A DNA stretch of 64,000 nt from Sipunculus nudus (Eukaryota > Annelida > Sipuncula > Golfingiida > Sipunculidae). This document shows, piece by piece, positions 1-15,396 of this stretch (positions are counted from its first letter, which is position 1; every line of letters starts with the position of its first letter). The DNA lies in assembly GCA_026874595.1 (NCBI GenBank), contig CM049310.1, positions 46,287,058-46,351,057 of the forward strand. The letters run 5' to 3'. The notes below the pieces were generated by a model. The model saw only the letters and a list, made by a program, of their open reading frames with translations. It was not told the DNA's origin and ran no database searches. The translations under genes and the position numbers were made by a program.

Positions 1-147
1 AGCATTCGTCTACGTTAGTCTCACAGCGCTGGCCAGTGTAGCCGCTTGGACATCGGCACAGGAAGCCATTGACTATATCTATACACTGTCCTCCATGTAA
101 ACAAGGCTGGGCTGAGCATTCATTGATATTAATCTCACAGTTTACAC
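1..147 (-). CDS. LamG/EGF gene exon 13, EGF module 10 (exon runs off the window)
   Basis: Acceptor TTTTCCAG at 148-149, phase 1 start (completes Gly). It encodes [40 protein letters not shown], then CETNVDEC of module 11 at the window edge. No stop is seen, so the gene continues leftwards. Confidence 0.9.
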
Positions 148-3100
148 CTGGAAAAAAAATTTATTGATATCACGTAATAAATAAGTTAAATACAGTGAAG
201 TTTATATCCTAATTTATTTTAATATGTTTGCAATATTTACAAAATAAAATGTTATATCCACCTTATATATCTATAAAATAACCATTTGCTGTACTACCTA
301 AACTGCTAAATAGTGCCACCTGGTGTTCATTAAATGAAACATTAATGAACTGTGAGGTTAATGCATCAGCCACAAAGTAATACAATAAACAATATTTCTA
401 ATTTTACTTTCTCACAACCATAATAAATATAACTTAATTGTTAGCACTTATGTTTAAACAGAGATCAACACTGCTTACTTTAATAATAAAGTGTTCTGAT
501 GGAATAATTGTTAGAGACAATTAATGAACGAAGATTAGCACTGACACTATATATTACACAGCAAGAAGAGGCACAGTCTTGTTGTACACTGGAGTCACTT
601 TTGTTTTATGTTCTTGTTTGCTTAATTGAGACAGGAATATTTTACAGATACAGTTGAACCTTGTTTGTCTGAACATAATTTTGAAGGACAGAAAACCTGT
701 TCAGATAAACAAGGTATATGAGCAATATCTGTCATACTGTTGAGTCTCATTTATCCAAACTTCTTTGGGGAAAGTTTTTTTGCTAAGATAAATGTTCAGA
801 TAAACAATGGTGTGTAAAATGCCATCATTAAAATTTCAGATAAGACCAAAAAAAATAAAAGGTATGGTTCTCAGGCACCGCCCGCTTCAATTTTATCTCC
901 CCGCATCAAACATTTTGATTTTGATTTTCATCTTTCAAGAAGATAAAATAATGCAATTTTGATACAATTTCCTTTGTTATGTAGTGCTTTTACCTGTTTA
1001 GCAAAAACACCCTGTTATTTTCATGTTTTCCATGGTCATATGACATTTTTAATTTTTTATCAAAACATACAAAAAAAGTCAAAATCAAAATACTGCCAAC
1101 CCGCAGTGATTTCTGAAAAAAGTGCCTGAGAACCATACCTTTTATTTTTTCTGGCCTAACAAACAACATTTGGACAAATGGTATACCAATGCATTTCATT
1201 ACTGTTCAACATACCGGTGAAACCTGCTGGACACATACATCTGTAGCGACCAACCTCATCCTGACATCGGCCACCATTGATGCAAGGTTTGGAAATGCAC
1301 TCATTTACCTCTAACTCACACCTCTGACCAGTCCAAGCTGCAGGACAGCGACACCTGTAGCCAGCGATCTGATCTACACATTGTCCGTTATGCTGGCATG
1401 GCTGAGAAGAACATTCATTGATGTCGGTCTCACAGTGGATCCCTGTGAATCTGTCAAAAAAAAAAAACATGGGTCATGTTGCTCGAACAACTGACTAGGA
1501 AGGTTGACAGTCACAAAAAGAATATTATCAACTGAATGCAAAATTTTGTAGGTGGTATCCCAATTCAACTGAAGCATAGCTCGGAGGATATGGGTAATAG
1601 AGACCTTATTTCAGGTTTCCAAGGAGATTTTTTCATGGACCTCCTTGGATGTCAAGTAAAAAATTTAAAGATTCCAGGTCCAATGGTTATGACTGATGCC
1701 CTGTTAATGGTGGACATCATCTTTGAAGGTCTCGAAAATAGAGAACAAGTGACCCATGGGTCATGACGCTCAGCTGACTCAGATTAACCAAAGAAAATTT
1801 TATTATCTGAATGGTAGTATATACCCATTCAACTGAAGCATCAAACAGATTAACCAACAGGCCAAGATTGTGACTGTATTTATACATCTCAAAAATAGAG
1901 AAAAAATGCATAAACTTTAAAAAAAATAAAGGTGGTTCCACTAGTCTGCAGAAACTAATAAAAACACTTAATGGTCAATATCCATGCAAAGAATCATGGT
2001 GATCTCTGCATTAGTTGTTCAGATACTTCAGCTTTTGTATCATATTTTCCATTATTCTGAGGGTTACTTCGGAGTCCTATAGCTTGAAGGATATGGGTAA
2101 CAGAGACCTAATTACAGGTTTCCACAGACACTTTTCATGGGCCTCCTTACATGACAAGAATGAAAATTCTAGGTCTGTTTTTACAATTTGTGCAACGTTA
2201 ACAGATGACAGCATCCTCAAAGGTCTCAAAAATAGAGAAAAAATGCATAAACTTTAAAAAAAACACAGGTGGTTCCACCAGTCTGCAGAAACTAATAAAA
2301 ACACTTAATGGTCAATATCCATGCAAAGAATCATGGTGATCTCTGCATTAGTTGTTCAGATACTTCAGCTTTTGTATCAAATTTTCCATTATTCTGAGGG
2401 ATACTTCGGAGTCCTATAGCTTAAAAGATTTGGGTAACAGAGACCTTATTTCAGGTTTCCATGGAGACTTTTCATAGGTCTCTCACTGTGTGAGGAATGA
2501 AGAGTCTTGGTCCAGTCTTTACAATTTGTACCCTGTTGACAGATGTTAACATTTTTAAAGGTCTCAAAAATAGAGAAAACAATTCGTTAAAAATCGAAAA
2601 ATACAGGTGGCGCCATCAGTCTGCAGACACTGATGAAACATCTTACGATCAAATTGTATGCAAAAAATCATGACGATCAGTGATGTAGTTAATGAGATAT
2701 TGAAGTTTTTGTATGAAATTTTTTAATATTCTTGGGGGTACTTTGGGGCCCCATAGCTCGAAGAATATGGGTAACAGAGACCTAATTTCTGGTTTCCAAT
2801 GAGATTTTCATGGACCTCTCAGAATGTAAAGTTACAAGATTCTAGGTCCAGCGGGTACGATTTGTGCCAGGTTAACGGACAGACGGACGGACAGACAGAC
2901 GGACAGACAACAGACAAAGAGTGATCGCTATAGCTCTGATGACTTACAGTCAGCTGAGCTAAAAAATGTGTTAAAATTTGAAAAAAATCCAGGTGGCGCA
3001 ACCAGTCTGCAGGAACTGATGAAACACTCCATGATGAATATGCATGCTAAGAATCATGGTGATCAATGTATTAGTTGTTCAGATACTGGAGCTTTTGTAT

Positions 3101-6100
3101 CAAAATTCTAATTATTCTGGGGGTACTTCTGAGCCACAATGCTCGGATGATATGGGTAACAGAGACTTAATTTCAGGTTTCCAAGGATTTTTCATGGACC
3201 TCCCTGCATTTCAAATAAGATTCTAGGTCCAGTGATTACGATTTGTGCCTGGGTTAATGGACAGATGGACAGACAGAGAACGGACAAGGAGTGATCGCTA
3301 TACCTCAGATGACTTTCAGTCAGGTGAGCTAAAATACTATGAGTGACCCACTGGTCAGGATGCTCAGCATTAAACAGGTCAGTGGGGAATCAATTTCATA
3401 CCATAGGGTGTGACTGTCCATAGTTATGTTTTTAAGTAATTAGCATAAATATTAATGAAAAGATTTCTTAGTTTGTTCATTCATGCTGACACTGTGCATT
3501 TTATCCCATCAGACAGTGTAAATTACCTACTGCATTTAGTGAAGAGTAAATGCCCAAAGAAAGTTTAAAATGGATAAATTAAGGCAACTGAGGGCACCTG
3601 TACCTAAACATAAATTTGAGGCTTTAAAATGTCAGCCTAACTGGTTACAGTTGTAGTGGCTTGAAGTAGAAAATATTAAAATTTATTCTTATATATAACA
3701 AACAGCCTACCCTGGAAAACAGCTGCATGTGTACCCATTAAGCTGCTCCACACAGATCCCACCATTCCGACACGGTGAGGAGACACACTCCTGTACATCC
3801 TGGGTACAGTTCACACCCGTCCACCCTGGTTTACACACACAGCGGTAGGAGTTCACATCGTCAACACATGAGGCGCCATTCTTACAATGTCTATAACTGC
3901 ACTCATCTATGTTGTTCTCACACCTAGTGCCATTGTACCCTGGGGCACATTTGCATATGTACCCACTGACCTCATCTTGACACTGACCCTGGTTCAGACA
4001 AGGGTTTGATGTGCACTCATTAATATTCACTTGACATTCAGCACCTGAAAAAGAATATAAATTCCTTGAACATGATATAATGAAACAGATGACCAATGGG
4101 TAAGCATGCTCAGCCAATATGCTTACCATACCTGCAACACAAATTGTCTAGATCCTGATCAGAAGTTTTGTAATACAGTAAAACCTCTACAAATGACCAC
4201 CTCAGTTTAGTGACCACCTCAAAATAATGACTGCTTGTTCTTGGTCTTTTTTGCTTCTTTGTCTTCAATTAGACAACCACCTAGAAAGGGCAATAATTTT
4301 ATCGAGAGCCCATTTGTGGTCTTAATATTGAGGTTTTAATGTACTCAGTAGCTTTGTTCAGTAGAACTTTTAACATCCACAGCTTGTATCAATTTGAACA
4401 TGCTAAATGAGATTAAGATTAGGAGCAAATAATATCCACAAGTATCTAGCTGATAATAAAAAGTTTGCAACATTGTCAATACCAAAAGAATTTGCCCGTA
4501 GATATATTTGATCATACAAGCCAATTTCCAAGAGCAAGACCAAGATTGTGAAGATGCAATCTGATACTTTGGTTTGCAAGACCCAGACTGAGGCCTGAGA
4601 TTATGTTTAATCAACATTCAATTACTCCTTTGTAAGAGAAATGCTCACAAATGAAAATCATAAAGCAGTTGGTGTTATTAACTGTTACAACCAGTATTGG
4701 CATAACCCCTTTTTGAAGAAAATATTTTAAACTTGGAGTAAATCACACAATGATGTATGGTAGTAGTGAATCAGCTCATAATTTTCAAAACCTTAAAGGG
4801 GCCTATTCACCAATCAAACCTTTATAAACTAAAGGTTATTCCTTGGAGTGAATATCACTGCACACAGGCTGCTTGTTTTGTTTTTATCAACATGTTTATA
4901 AAATGTGGGTCCCCGCCAAAATAATCTTAACAAAATCAACAAGGGCATCTGGAAGCAGGTCATATAGGGCAAAGCTTTGCAAATAGTGTTTTGCAACAAA
5001 GTGACCTTTCTACTAACGAGAAATAGTAATCTAATAATATCTAATATCTAACTAATGAGAACCCTTGAACCTTTTATAAAAACAGGCAGAAAATTTCTAA
5101 AACCACACAACAAATGGACTGTTCATTTTGTTTGTTTCCATGTGTTTACAACATGTATGGATATGACAAACCAAAACTATCAAACACATTCACTGAGGAC
5201 ACCTTGTGGCAAGTCAGATGAACCAGAGTTTTGCAAAGGGTATTGCAACAAGTGACCTTTAAACTTCCCTCTATTGGTTGTCAACATTAGTCTATGTACT
5301 GTGCCTGCTAACAGAATGAAGATAAAAAAAGCTCATACATCCATAAAGGGGTATTATAAGAACTTTTCTTAACAACAAATGCCTACATTTCACTAATATA
5401 TACCAAGAGTAAGCCAGAGATCACACAAATTCCACAGAAAAGGTAGGTGAAAAACTAGTTTTAATAATTACAGCCTTTTCAGTTTTAATTTTTCAGAGGT
5501 CAAACAGATCATTCTCATCTTCTTCCTACAATCCACCTTATTTGCTGCATGAGGAGCGCCCAATGCATTATTGTTAAATATTTTACCATGGCAGCTGGAT
5601 AGCATTTAAGTTTGGTTTTTATTTTTAAATCAATTTAATTCTGTTTAATCTTTCAAAATTTCAATTTGAACTTAACCACCACCCTTGCACAATATAGCTA
5701 AAATGAAGATACACACCAAAATCTGAACAGAACATCTTGCAATCATTATATTAACATGTCTTTTTCACTTTCTACCCAATTGGACTTATTTTTACCACAA
5801 ATTAATTAATAATTCCTAAAATCCATAAAATTACATTAATTGCAAATAAGTAGCAAATTACCTCAACATTTCTTTTCAAAATGTTGTCCCAAAGTAGAAA
5901 ACAACAGGTAATGTGTTCAATTTTCAAGTTACAAATGATCATCTTTCATTTATGTGCTTTTCATATGAAACTTCAGGCTATGAGTATTATATAAGCTTTT
6001 GTTTGAAATTAAAGAAAAATATATAAAAACTTACACAGGAACAGGCACATCCAGATAATACACAAAAGTATAGTATACACAGTCTGTATCCTGTTATGTA

Positions 6101-9100
6101 AAGAACTGCAGCCCATCATGTAAGCCTTCCATGGTTTACGTATTCCCTGATCAAGTGTAAACCTACTCTGACTCTACAACTGACTTTCCCGTCTCCGGAC
6201 CTCAGCTAGTGGTTCACTGATCAATTATTTACCTTGCACGTCTGCTGCTTATGCATTCAAGACGAGGGATTGAGTGAAAAGAATTCATTAATCACCAGGC
6301 CCACCATATGGTTGTGATCATTGATTTTGATGTAATTATACACAGGTATTGATTTGCATGAACACAGCTGTGATCACTTCACTGAAGTCACATGTATTGT
6401 GTCTATTAAACTGATCTCAAGAGACAACATCATCAACATGTTCCCCTGACCTCCCTGTGTCATTTTATCATTACATCATGCAATATGAAACATAGTGCAA
6501 TAACATGCAAGAAAATAAATACTGGATTTATGAGATAAAATACACAATATACAGTCATTATTCATAGGATAACAAAATTAAAAATATATGTTTAACATAT
6601 GTCATATGTTAAGACTTTAAAATAAAACTTACTATCACTGTTGTCTGTTTCTTTTTACCACATGGGTAAGAAACACATTTTTTTGTCACATAAAGTGCTT
6701 TTTTATTAGTTTAAGCAAGAGTGACTTCAGAATTTCAATTTAACATTGTGTACATGCAGTGACACTGGAGCAAAATTTATTGATTCTGACAATAATAAAA
6801 CTCTTACCTATTCCTAATAATTGTCATCAATATTTTAACTTAATTAAATAAAGGTTTAATTTAAATTTTGTCAACATATTAATATTAAAGAAAACAAGAA
6901 AGAATCAGTTTTGCAAGAACCAAAATTTCTTACATAATCTGATTGGGATTACAACTATACCTATATTTTTATGGACTGCTGAGCTTGTGTTTTTTACTCA
7001 TGTTTGCTTAGGCCAAATAAAAAAGTTGGTTTCTCAGGCACTTTTTTTCCATAAATCTGTGCGAGTTGTTTATTTGTACCTTTTTTTGTATGTTCTGAAA
7101 AAATGTCATATGATCAGGGAAAAGCATGATAATAATAGATCGAATTGTTTTGCTAGACAGTTAAAAGCACTACATAACAAAGGAAATCTAATCACAATTG
7201 TATTATTTCACATTTGTGAAAGAAATGTCCAAGCGGCTGGAGCTCAAAACTGGTAAGTTTCTAATGAAAACAAAAAATTTTTTTTATTCAGGCGGTTAAA
7301 ATTGATGCATACAATGCCTGAGAACCATACCTTTTTTTGGCTTTATTGGCATAAAGATTTATGTAAGCATAATGGCCCAGATGGGTCTTGCTTTTTTATA
7401 ACCTGTGTTATTATCAGGAATACAGAGTGTGTGCATGTGAGCATGTGTGTCTTTATTTACCTGTCCATCCAGGAAGACAAGTACAGGTGTACCCACGTAG
7501 TCTGTCCACACAGCTGGCACCGTTGTGACAAGGGTTGGATAAACACTCATTGATCTCCGCATCACAGTTCCTCCCTGTGTACCCGGACACACACACACAG
7601 GTGTATCCACCATGCTGGTTCACACAGGTGCCTCCGTTCTCACATGGTGTCCCCAGGCATTCATCTATAAATCAATTTTTTTTTAATTTACAAAGTTGTA
7701 TATTACATTATGAGCATTGGTGAAGTAATATGAAAGATTGTAACTGTTGAAGGTTAACTTTATAAAAAACAGAGTGGAGTCCATATCCGTGGATGCATTT
7801 TAAATTTTTTTTATCATGAAAAAAAGCTTGTGTCAAGAAAATAGAATTTTAAATTCACAACCACAAAAATATCAATTAAGTAAAATATTTAACACTGTTG
7901 GATCTCCTTAGATCTTCCACTTCCTGCCTCTGGTTGCCATGGTTAATCTGCCTCTCCTCAGGAGCTCAGCTCTGGTGGATCTTATTTCTACTTCCTGTCA
8001 GAGGCAACCAGGGGCAGGAAGTGGAAGATCTAAGGAGATCCAACAGTGTTCCTTTAGTATATTGACCCTTTCACTGTAACATTAAAAGTACACTTGAACC
8101 TATTAGATGTGCTGATGCGTTAATTATAATATAATTATATAAAAAATGCAATAAGACTCCGATAAGAAACTGATCGAACCCGCATCCATCTCAAGATCTG
8201 TTGTTTAGACCCCTCAGGCATCATCTGCAAATTTACCTTTGGCCCTCACTCCTCAGTTTCACGGAAACTGTTCTACTCAGTATCATTGAAACTGATTTGG
8301 AACACCTGGAAACCTTGTGGACAAACATACATTGGACTCTTGTTACTGCATCTGTTATACTTACCTATATCTTCTGTACAGTTAACACCTGTGTACCCGC
8401 GCGAACACGTACAGTTGTAGCCGTGGTACAGATCTGTGCACGTTCCGTTGTTGTCGCACGGATCCGGCAGACAGTGGTTGGCTACGCTGCAGTTTTTACC
8501 TTCAACGAAAAAGAGAAGACCGTGAACTCTGACCCCTCAAGAATAAAATGTCAATCTACTTTTACATTTATACATCAATGCTGTGCTGAAGAGTGTTGTT
8601 TAATTAATATATCTCAATACTGTGTATTCCTGTACAGTGGTTCCGATAATACAGAAATATGAATTTCATCGCATGCCTAGTAAACGATTTAATTTATTTC
8701 GACACACGATACCTCGGTCAAACATAATAATTTACCTACAGGTTACAGGTACTACTAGTTTTATATCGCCCTAACTGAAGTTCCTAATCGTGAAGATCTT
8801 CAGTAAGATCTTCTGGATACAATGGTAGCACCATAGCTAGTCATTGTCTTTGATTCCGGAATCGTTCCACTCTGGCGTGGCCACGGGCACCTACGTATAT
8901 ATATAGGTTACTCGGAGAATGCATATATCGTTTATGTTATGTGAAACAAATAATTAATTCTGAATTAACACGTGCCTGTAGGCAGACAATAGCATGTTGC
9001 TGCACATTAATGTCGGCAAGGGAGGGGCTGAAGACATTGAATTAATTGTATCCGGCAAAAGAGAGTTTTGCGGATTCTCGGTTATCAGTTCCTCCTCCGC

Positions 9101-12100
9101 CGCCGGCGCTGGGTTCGTTTCCGGGAACTCTTCTGAGACCCCTCGACCGATCTTTCTGAAACTCGACAAAATTTGTAATCGGGTCACATGTGAACTTGTG
9201 CCTTACAAAGATTGGTGGTGCCACCTGCAATCCTTTTCGCGTGGTGACCATCTGTGCGTCTTTTTTATTAGTAATAATCACTCACATATCTAGAGTGGTT
9301 CATGACTGTATTAGACTGAATTTTTGTCTGTCCATAGATCTTGGATACCTCCGTCTCGTACTCAAGACTGGTGGCGCCACCTGTAATCGTTTCACGTGTT
9401 CGTCGAATACATCTATGCAATCATCTTAGGAGTGGTTTGATGAATCCGCTTGAAGTTTTGCATGTCCATCGATATTTAATACTTTATTGTCATACACAAC
9501 ATGGAGGCGCCACCTACAACAGTTTTCGTGTAGCGTCCATCCATAAATCTGTGTTGGGTGAAAAGTGCACATATCTCAGGAGCGGATGAATGTATCGGCC
9601 TGAAACTTTTCACACTTATCCGTCGTGGATAGCTTTGTCGTAGATAAGGCAAGTGGCGCCACCTACCATCTCGTTTGCTTAGAATACATTTATGCCATTT
9701 TCTCAGGAGTGGTTTGGCGTATCGGCCTGAAAATTTGCATGTAAATCCATATTAGGTAGCTTTCTCGTACACGGGACTAGTGGCGCATCGTACAATCACA
9801 TACTTGTTGAATAAATTCATGCATTTATCTCGGGTATGCTTTAACGTATCAGCCTAAAGTTTCGCATGTCCATGGATCTAGGATGGCATTATCCTGTACA
9901 CATGACTGGTGGTTCATGACAGAAGAACAGGTCTTTCGGGACACGGCCATCCCCCGTTTGGTCCACAGAGCGTAGACTCCGAAGACACCTCAGGCCAAAC
10001 ATTGTCCAAGACCTCCGTATTTGGATTTTGGTTATGCTGTGATTTTCCCATGATGTGTAAGAGGCATATCAGATGGATGCTCTTGGTGGCCTGTTTATGA
10101 ACATGAATCACTGCCGTACAACATATTGTGAGGATACACGCTTGTTAAATCTGAAATAGTTTTTCAAAATTAGATGTGTGTTGGTTCACACTTCTTGTTC
10201 ACTATGGATATAACTGCATGTCATTGCATGCTCTTGTCGAGCTCTTCTTTTCCGACAGAGAAGGTTGGTTTTATGTCATTGTCCTGTCCAATCATATTTT
10301 TTACATGCTGATCGTTAGCCCAAATTCCTGACAGGCCTTCTTATAGTCGGCAAAGCAGTCAATCAGTTGCTGCAGCTTCTCTTCTATGTGGTCGAGGTTA
10401 ATGTTGTTTGTCAGTTCAGGAGCCCCCTGATGAAGACCTTTCATGTCTTGGTCTTTGTTTTCAGGCAGACCCGGTTGAAGACTTGTCCGTCGCTTAATTT
10501 TTTTGAGCTGGTGAATCCTATCTTCAAAATCTCCGAATGCTTAAGACACACTGCTAAAAATAGAAGATAAGTTTTATTGCCCCACTGCCTATAATTTCTT
10601 ACTATAACAAAATGTTTTCTTGGGAGTGGAGCAAGAAAAGTTTTCTTGTTATTGAAAAGAAAATTTTTCTTATGACAAGATTTTTTTTTCTTCTGATCAG
10701 ATCAGTTTTTTCTTGCTATCAGAAGAAAAAGATGTCTTATGGCAAGAAATAATATCACGCATTCACATGATATATGAGCTTGCATACACCAAAAATATTT
10801 TTTTCTGTTAGAAAAAATATCTCATGACAAAAAAAAATATTTTCTTTGGAGTCAGTGAGAATTTTTGGTCAAGAAAATATTTCTTCAGAGAAGATAATAT
10901 ATCTTGTCTTAAGAAAATTAAGATCAATTTTCTTGAAGATATCTTGTCAGAAGAAAATTTGTCGTAATAAGAAAATTTTGGCAGTGTTGCAGCAGCACTG
11001 AGAGATCAAGCTGAAGATTGCTGAAGCTAGAATGGGTTCAGAGATAGATTCGAAGCTAATTTTACTTCTTATGGTGCCGTGAAAAGAAGGCAGGAACGAA
11101 GTGAGCCACTTCTCAAACAGCTGAAACATACCTTGCCTGCTCAATGATCGAAGACCTTGGCGAAGTCTATGAAAGCTATGCATCAGGGCATCTTTCTGTT
11201 TTGGCAGGTCTCTAATAGTTGGCTAACTGCTAAGCTTAAAGGGACATAATCAGGAGAAATATTATGCCTTTTCTTTCATTATATCAGTTCAGTTTGGCTT
11301 TAATTAAATGTTTCCCAGCAAAACCACCCCAACACACAGTCTCAGTACCTCGTATACGGAAGCTTAACACCTTTGTTATGGGTCTGCGTTTTGGTAAACA
11401 CAGTCCACGTTTGTCTGTATACCATAACAAGGCCACGCCTTATCAAACGGTGTTTCAGCCAGCGGGAACATGAATTACATTGTTTGGGCTAAGTCAGTCA
11501 GGGCATCTCCTGATTGACGTGCTGTGGCCGGGCGATACACGCGCTGTGTTTATGTTGACACCTTTGATCGCGCCCGGTCTACCGCCGTTTTTAACACTCG
11601 TTTACAGGAGTAAGCAAACGGTTTCAGGGCAATATTTTGGCAGGTACAAATTTTTTTTATTAGTTTTGATTAGTTTTTCAATACATATTTCATGTATACT
11701 ATACAAACGAAGTGTACAGTACAAACGTATATATGCACAGCATATAAAGATACATGTGCAACCTTGGCTGATTAGAGCGCCTCCTGACATACACACATTA
11801 TTATTTGTATAAAAAAATACAAGTTTCATATGCTGTAGACACTCTATTGTGTCTGACTGAAGATGTTTTTCGCCTTGTCGAGCAGCTACAGGTTGCTGTG
11901 GTCAAGACCCAAGCCCTGTGCGCTCCCTAAGTGTATACCTGAGAGCCAACAGACGTGATGCCAAGCAGGGAGCCACGCAAGTCCACCACCATATTACCCG
12001 TATACGGGTGACCTGAAGAAAGCCACACCACCCACAGCCACAAAGGCAGAAGGGCATACATTCCCTCCACCTATCCCAGAAGCGGAGACAAGCCATGCCA

Positions 12101-13867
12101 ATCGAGAGCCGAACCCGATCAGTATAACGACAGACCCTCAAGACGAATGCCACTTTATACTTGCAGTTTTTGACATTTAGACACCGTTAGCAAGTTTTTT
12201 CTTCATAAGCCTATTGTGTCCTTCGCCTTGAAAATCAGTTTAACAGATTCATACAGAAACAAATGTTTAGTTCATGTGCAAGTTCACATACAGGTCTGCC
12301 TAGTATGTGTGAAAACATATCGACATCCGTGATTTTATTGAAAAAAACACTTATTTGTTTTTTTATGTGAGGAGGATTGAGGACCCTTGTGGCTTTTTTA
12401 ATTTACCTTTGTTGTATTTCTCCGTACACAGACACTCGTAGTCCATCACTCTGTCCACACACGTCGCTCCGTACATGCAGGGATTGGGGCTGCAGTCATC
12501 GATATTGTTACACACCAAAGAGGGCATCCTATATATCGACATCCGTGATTTTATTGAAAAAAAGCACTTATTTGTTTTTTATGTGATGAGGATTGAGGAC
12601 CCTTGTGGCTTTAATTTACCTTTGTTGTATTCCTCCGTACACAGACACTCGTAGTCCATCACTCTGTCCACACACTCTGTCCACACACGATTAAATTTTG
12701 GTGTTGATTCAACACATGATCTGGATTCAGAAACATTAATAACAAGTATTCACATATATAGAGTCACTTATGCACGAATGGACCTGGCAATAAAGGCCGA
12801 ATAAGTGAATGCAAACAAGGGTTCGGGAGCATCCACGATAGGGACCCCCCACATGGCGGAGGCTTGCATTTATTTTATGAAACGTAATAAGAATGTGTTT
12901 GAAAATATTAGCCAGAAAATTTTATTTAATCAACCAACAAAACAATGTAGGTCTCTTGTTTTGTTATTCAAGGAACATAAATACAGTAACACTTGAATAC
13001 AAAAACACTTTCAAGTGTATAGTGTGTTTTATCTCTAATAGACATTCTAAAAGATTAACTTGAATTTTAACCTGTCGCCTCTGGTTTGAGTGTCAAAGCT
13101 CAGGAGAGGAGGATTCTCTTCAGTGATGCTGTAGGAGATGAATCGAGGAGCTTCAAAACAACCAATCAGAGACCGTCTGGCAGCTGTTGGGAGGTGCATC
13201 ATTTGACTGACATCTGGGACTCCGCCCATCAGAAGTTCTGCAGCATTCAGAGTCTGCGCACTCAGGAGTCTTGGTCCTTTGTTTGAAATTTAGATACAAA
13301 TTTATTACATCACTTATTGCAGATTTGTCTTCATCATTATATGCATACAAATATTTAAAGCCCAGTTAAACTTATTTCTTCGGTAAACAGCAGCTTCTAC
13401 CATGTACTAGTAGTCAGCTGATATAATAATAATAATTAATACGGGCCAAGCATTTAAGTTATAATTGCATTAATTGATTGCATCAATTATCTATATATTT
13501 ATTATTTTATTAAAGAGCAGATGCCAGAATAAACGCAACTTTTATTAGAATATAAATAAAACAATTTGATAATGATGAGCATATTACTGTCATTAATAAC
13601 ATGCACAAAGCAGTATTACAAACGTAACGTAAACTTTTGAAATGATTTAGGAGTCAAAGTTGCAAAGGTCGTTGTTTACGCTTTCATATTTACATGCTTA
13701 TCGAACGTTTATAAAAAACAATATGACCTTATTATCATGTTAATTATCACAGTCGTGGTTTAAACGCTCCAAATAATATTTCAAGTAAAGTAACTAATGA
13801 ATTTCGAGATGATGTAATTGTATATATACGTATATATGTAATAATATATATTTTTTACGGCTGTCCA

Positions 13868-13908
<41 letters not shown>

Positions 13909-13968
13909 CATATATATATACATATATGCTTAGGTATATATATATATATTTATATATCTATATATATA

Positions 13969-14012
<44 letters not shown>

Positions 14013-15321
14013 AAGGTATGTGTTCACATCACATACCTTAGCTAGTCATTCTCTGTTGCAAAACTTAGATTTTTGCGTTGAACCGTTTTCATACCGTATT
14101 CTGCTGTGGTTAGGCTTCTGGCGGCATTGTCTTCCAGCACGGCCTTGTTTCCAGTCCTCACAATCCGGATGTACTGCCATTCTCCGTTGTTGAACCCGCT
14201 GCCAACGCTTACTGCCACGGCACCCGGCCCCGATCCCTGAAAAAGCGTTACTTAATAAAATTGACAATTTGTAAGGCCCCGTTTAACCATCAGCGGTTCT
14301 ACTTGGAATTGATCCTAATAACAAAGAGTATATATGGTATATTGTTTTATCTAAATATTGTTTTACAAATATTTGACCGTGTACATTTTCGGAAATGTAG
14401 AATATTAGATAATCGTGTGTTCATATGGTGCGTAGTCCTTGGATTGAGCTGGGGACACGTGAATAGCGACATGAGGAGTTCTCGAGTTTTTTCCTTTTTA
14501 TCTTGTATACATTCCAGTTGTCCAGAAACGCTGACGGTGTTTTATATATAATGTTAAAATAGTCCATTATCTGTGTTGTACTTTATTGTGTCACAAAACA
14601 TGGTTAAGATGAAAAAGGGGTTATCGCATACATTTTCTTTTAGAGATTACAATATATTATAAGGCGTTATCTTGACAATGACAATCAAAATGTTCTTACC
14701 TCCGTAACCTCTGTAAAAGTACAAATTTATCCCATAAATATCATTTAGGCCTATAATTTCATTTATTCCAATGTAAATATCATTAGATGGTATAATGAAT
14801 GTTTCGACAAGTTTTGTTACCTTGGTGTTGATGGACAGTGCTAGTCGTCCTTCATCTACAAGAAAGGCCGCCAGGTGAGCTGGTCCCCCAAAGTAAAACA
14901 GGAGCCCGCTCTCTGCTCTGGAATGTATTTATTTACGTACATTAATTAATGGGATACCTTTGAAAAAGATTATATAAAGGTTATTAACGGTAACTACCGC
15001 TTTTGCTTCTCTGCGCCATCTTGTATTCAAAAAAGATTTTAAAACATAAGATAACCATCTTTTCGATTTAACGTTGTACAGCTTTAATCTGATTTCAGCT
15101 CAGCTCAGTGACATATTATGTATCCTCGTTGACAATCCTCTCATATGTATTAGAATATACAAAGAAATTATCAACCCTTCCTGAAGCGTTATTTTTCACT
15201 AAAGGAACACAAGATGAACACCACCATCCCCCCTCCCCCCCCCCCCCCCCCACCACCCCCGCCAGCTGACCGCCGTTGACGGTATGAGAGTGTTTTTGGG
15301 GCCCGTCAGCGTCCACTTCTT

Positions 15322-15396
<75 letters not shown>

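Noticed and set aside
8201-8662. 153-codon plus-strand open frame
   Set aside because: It is the antisense shadow of EGF exon 9, which has matching splice sites and cysteine spacing on the minus strand.
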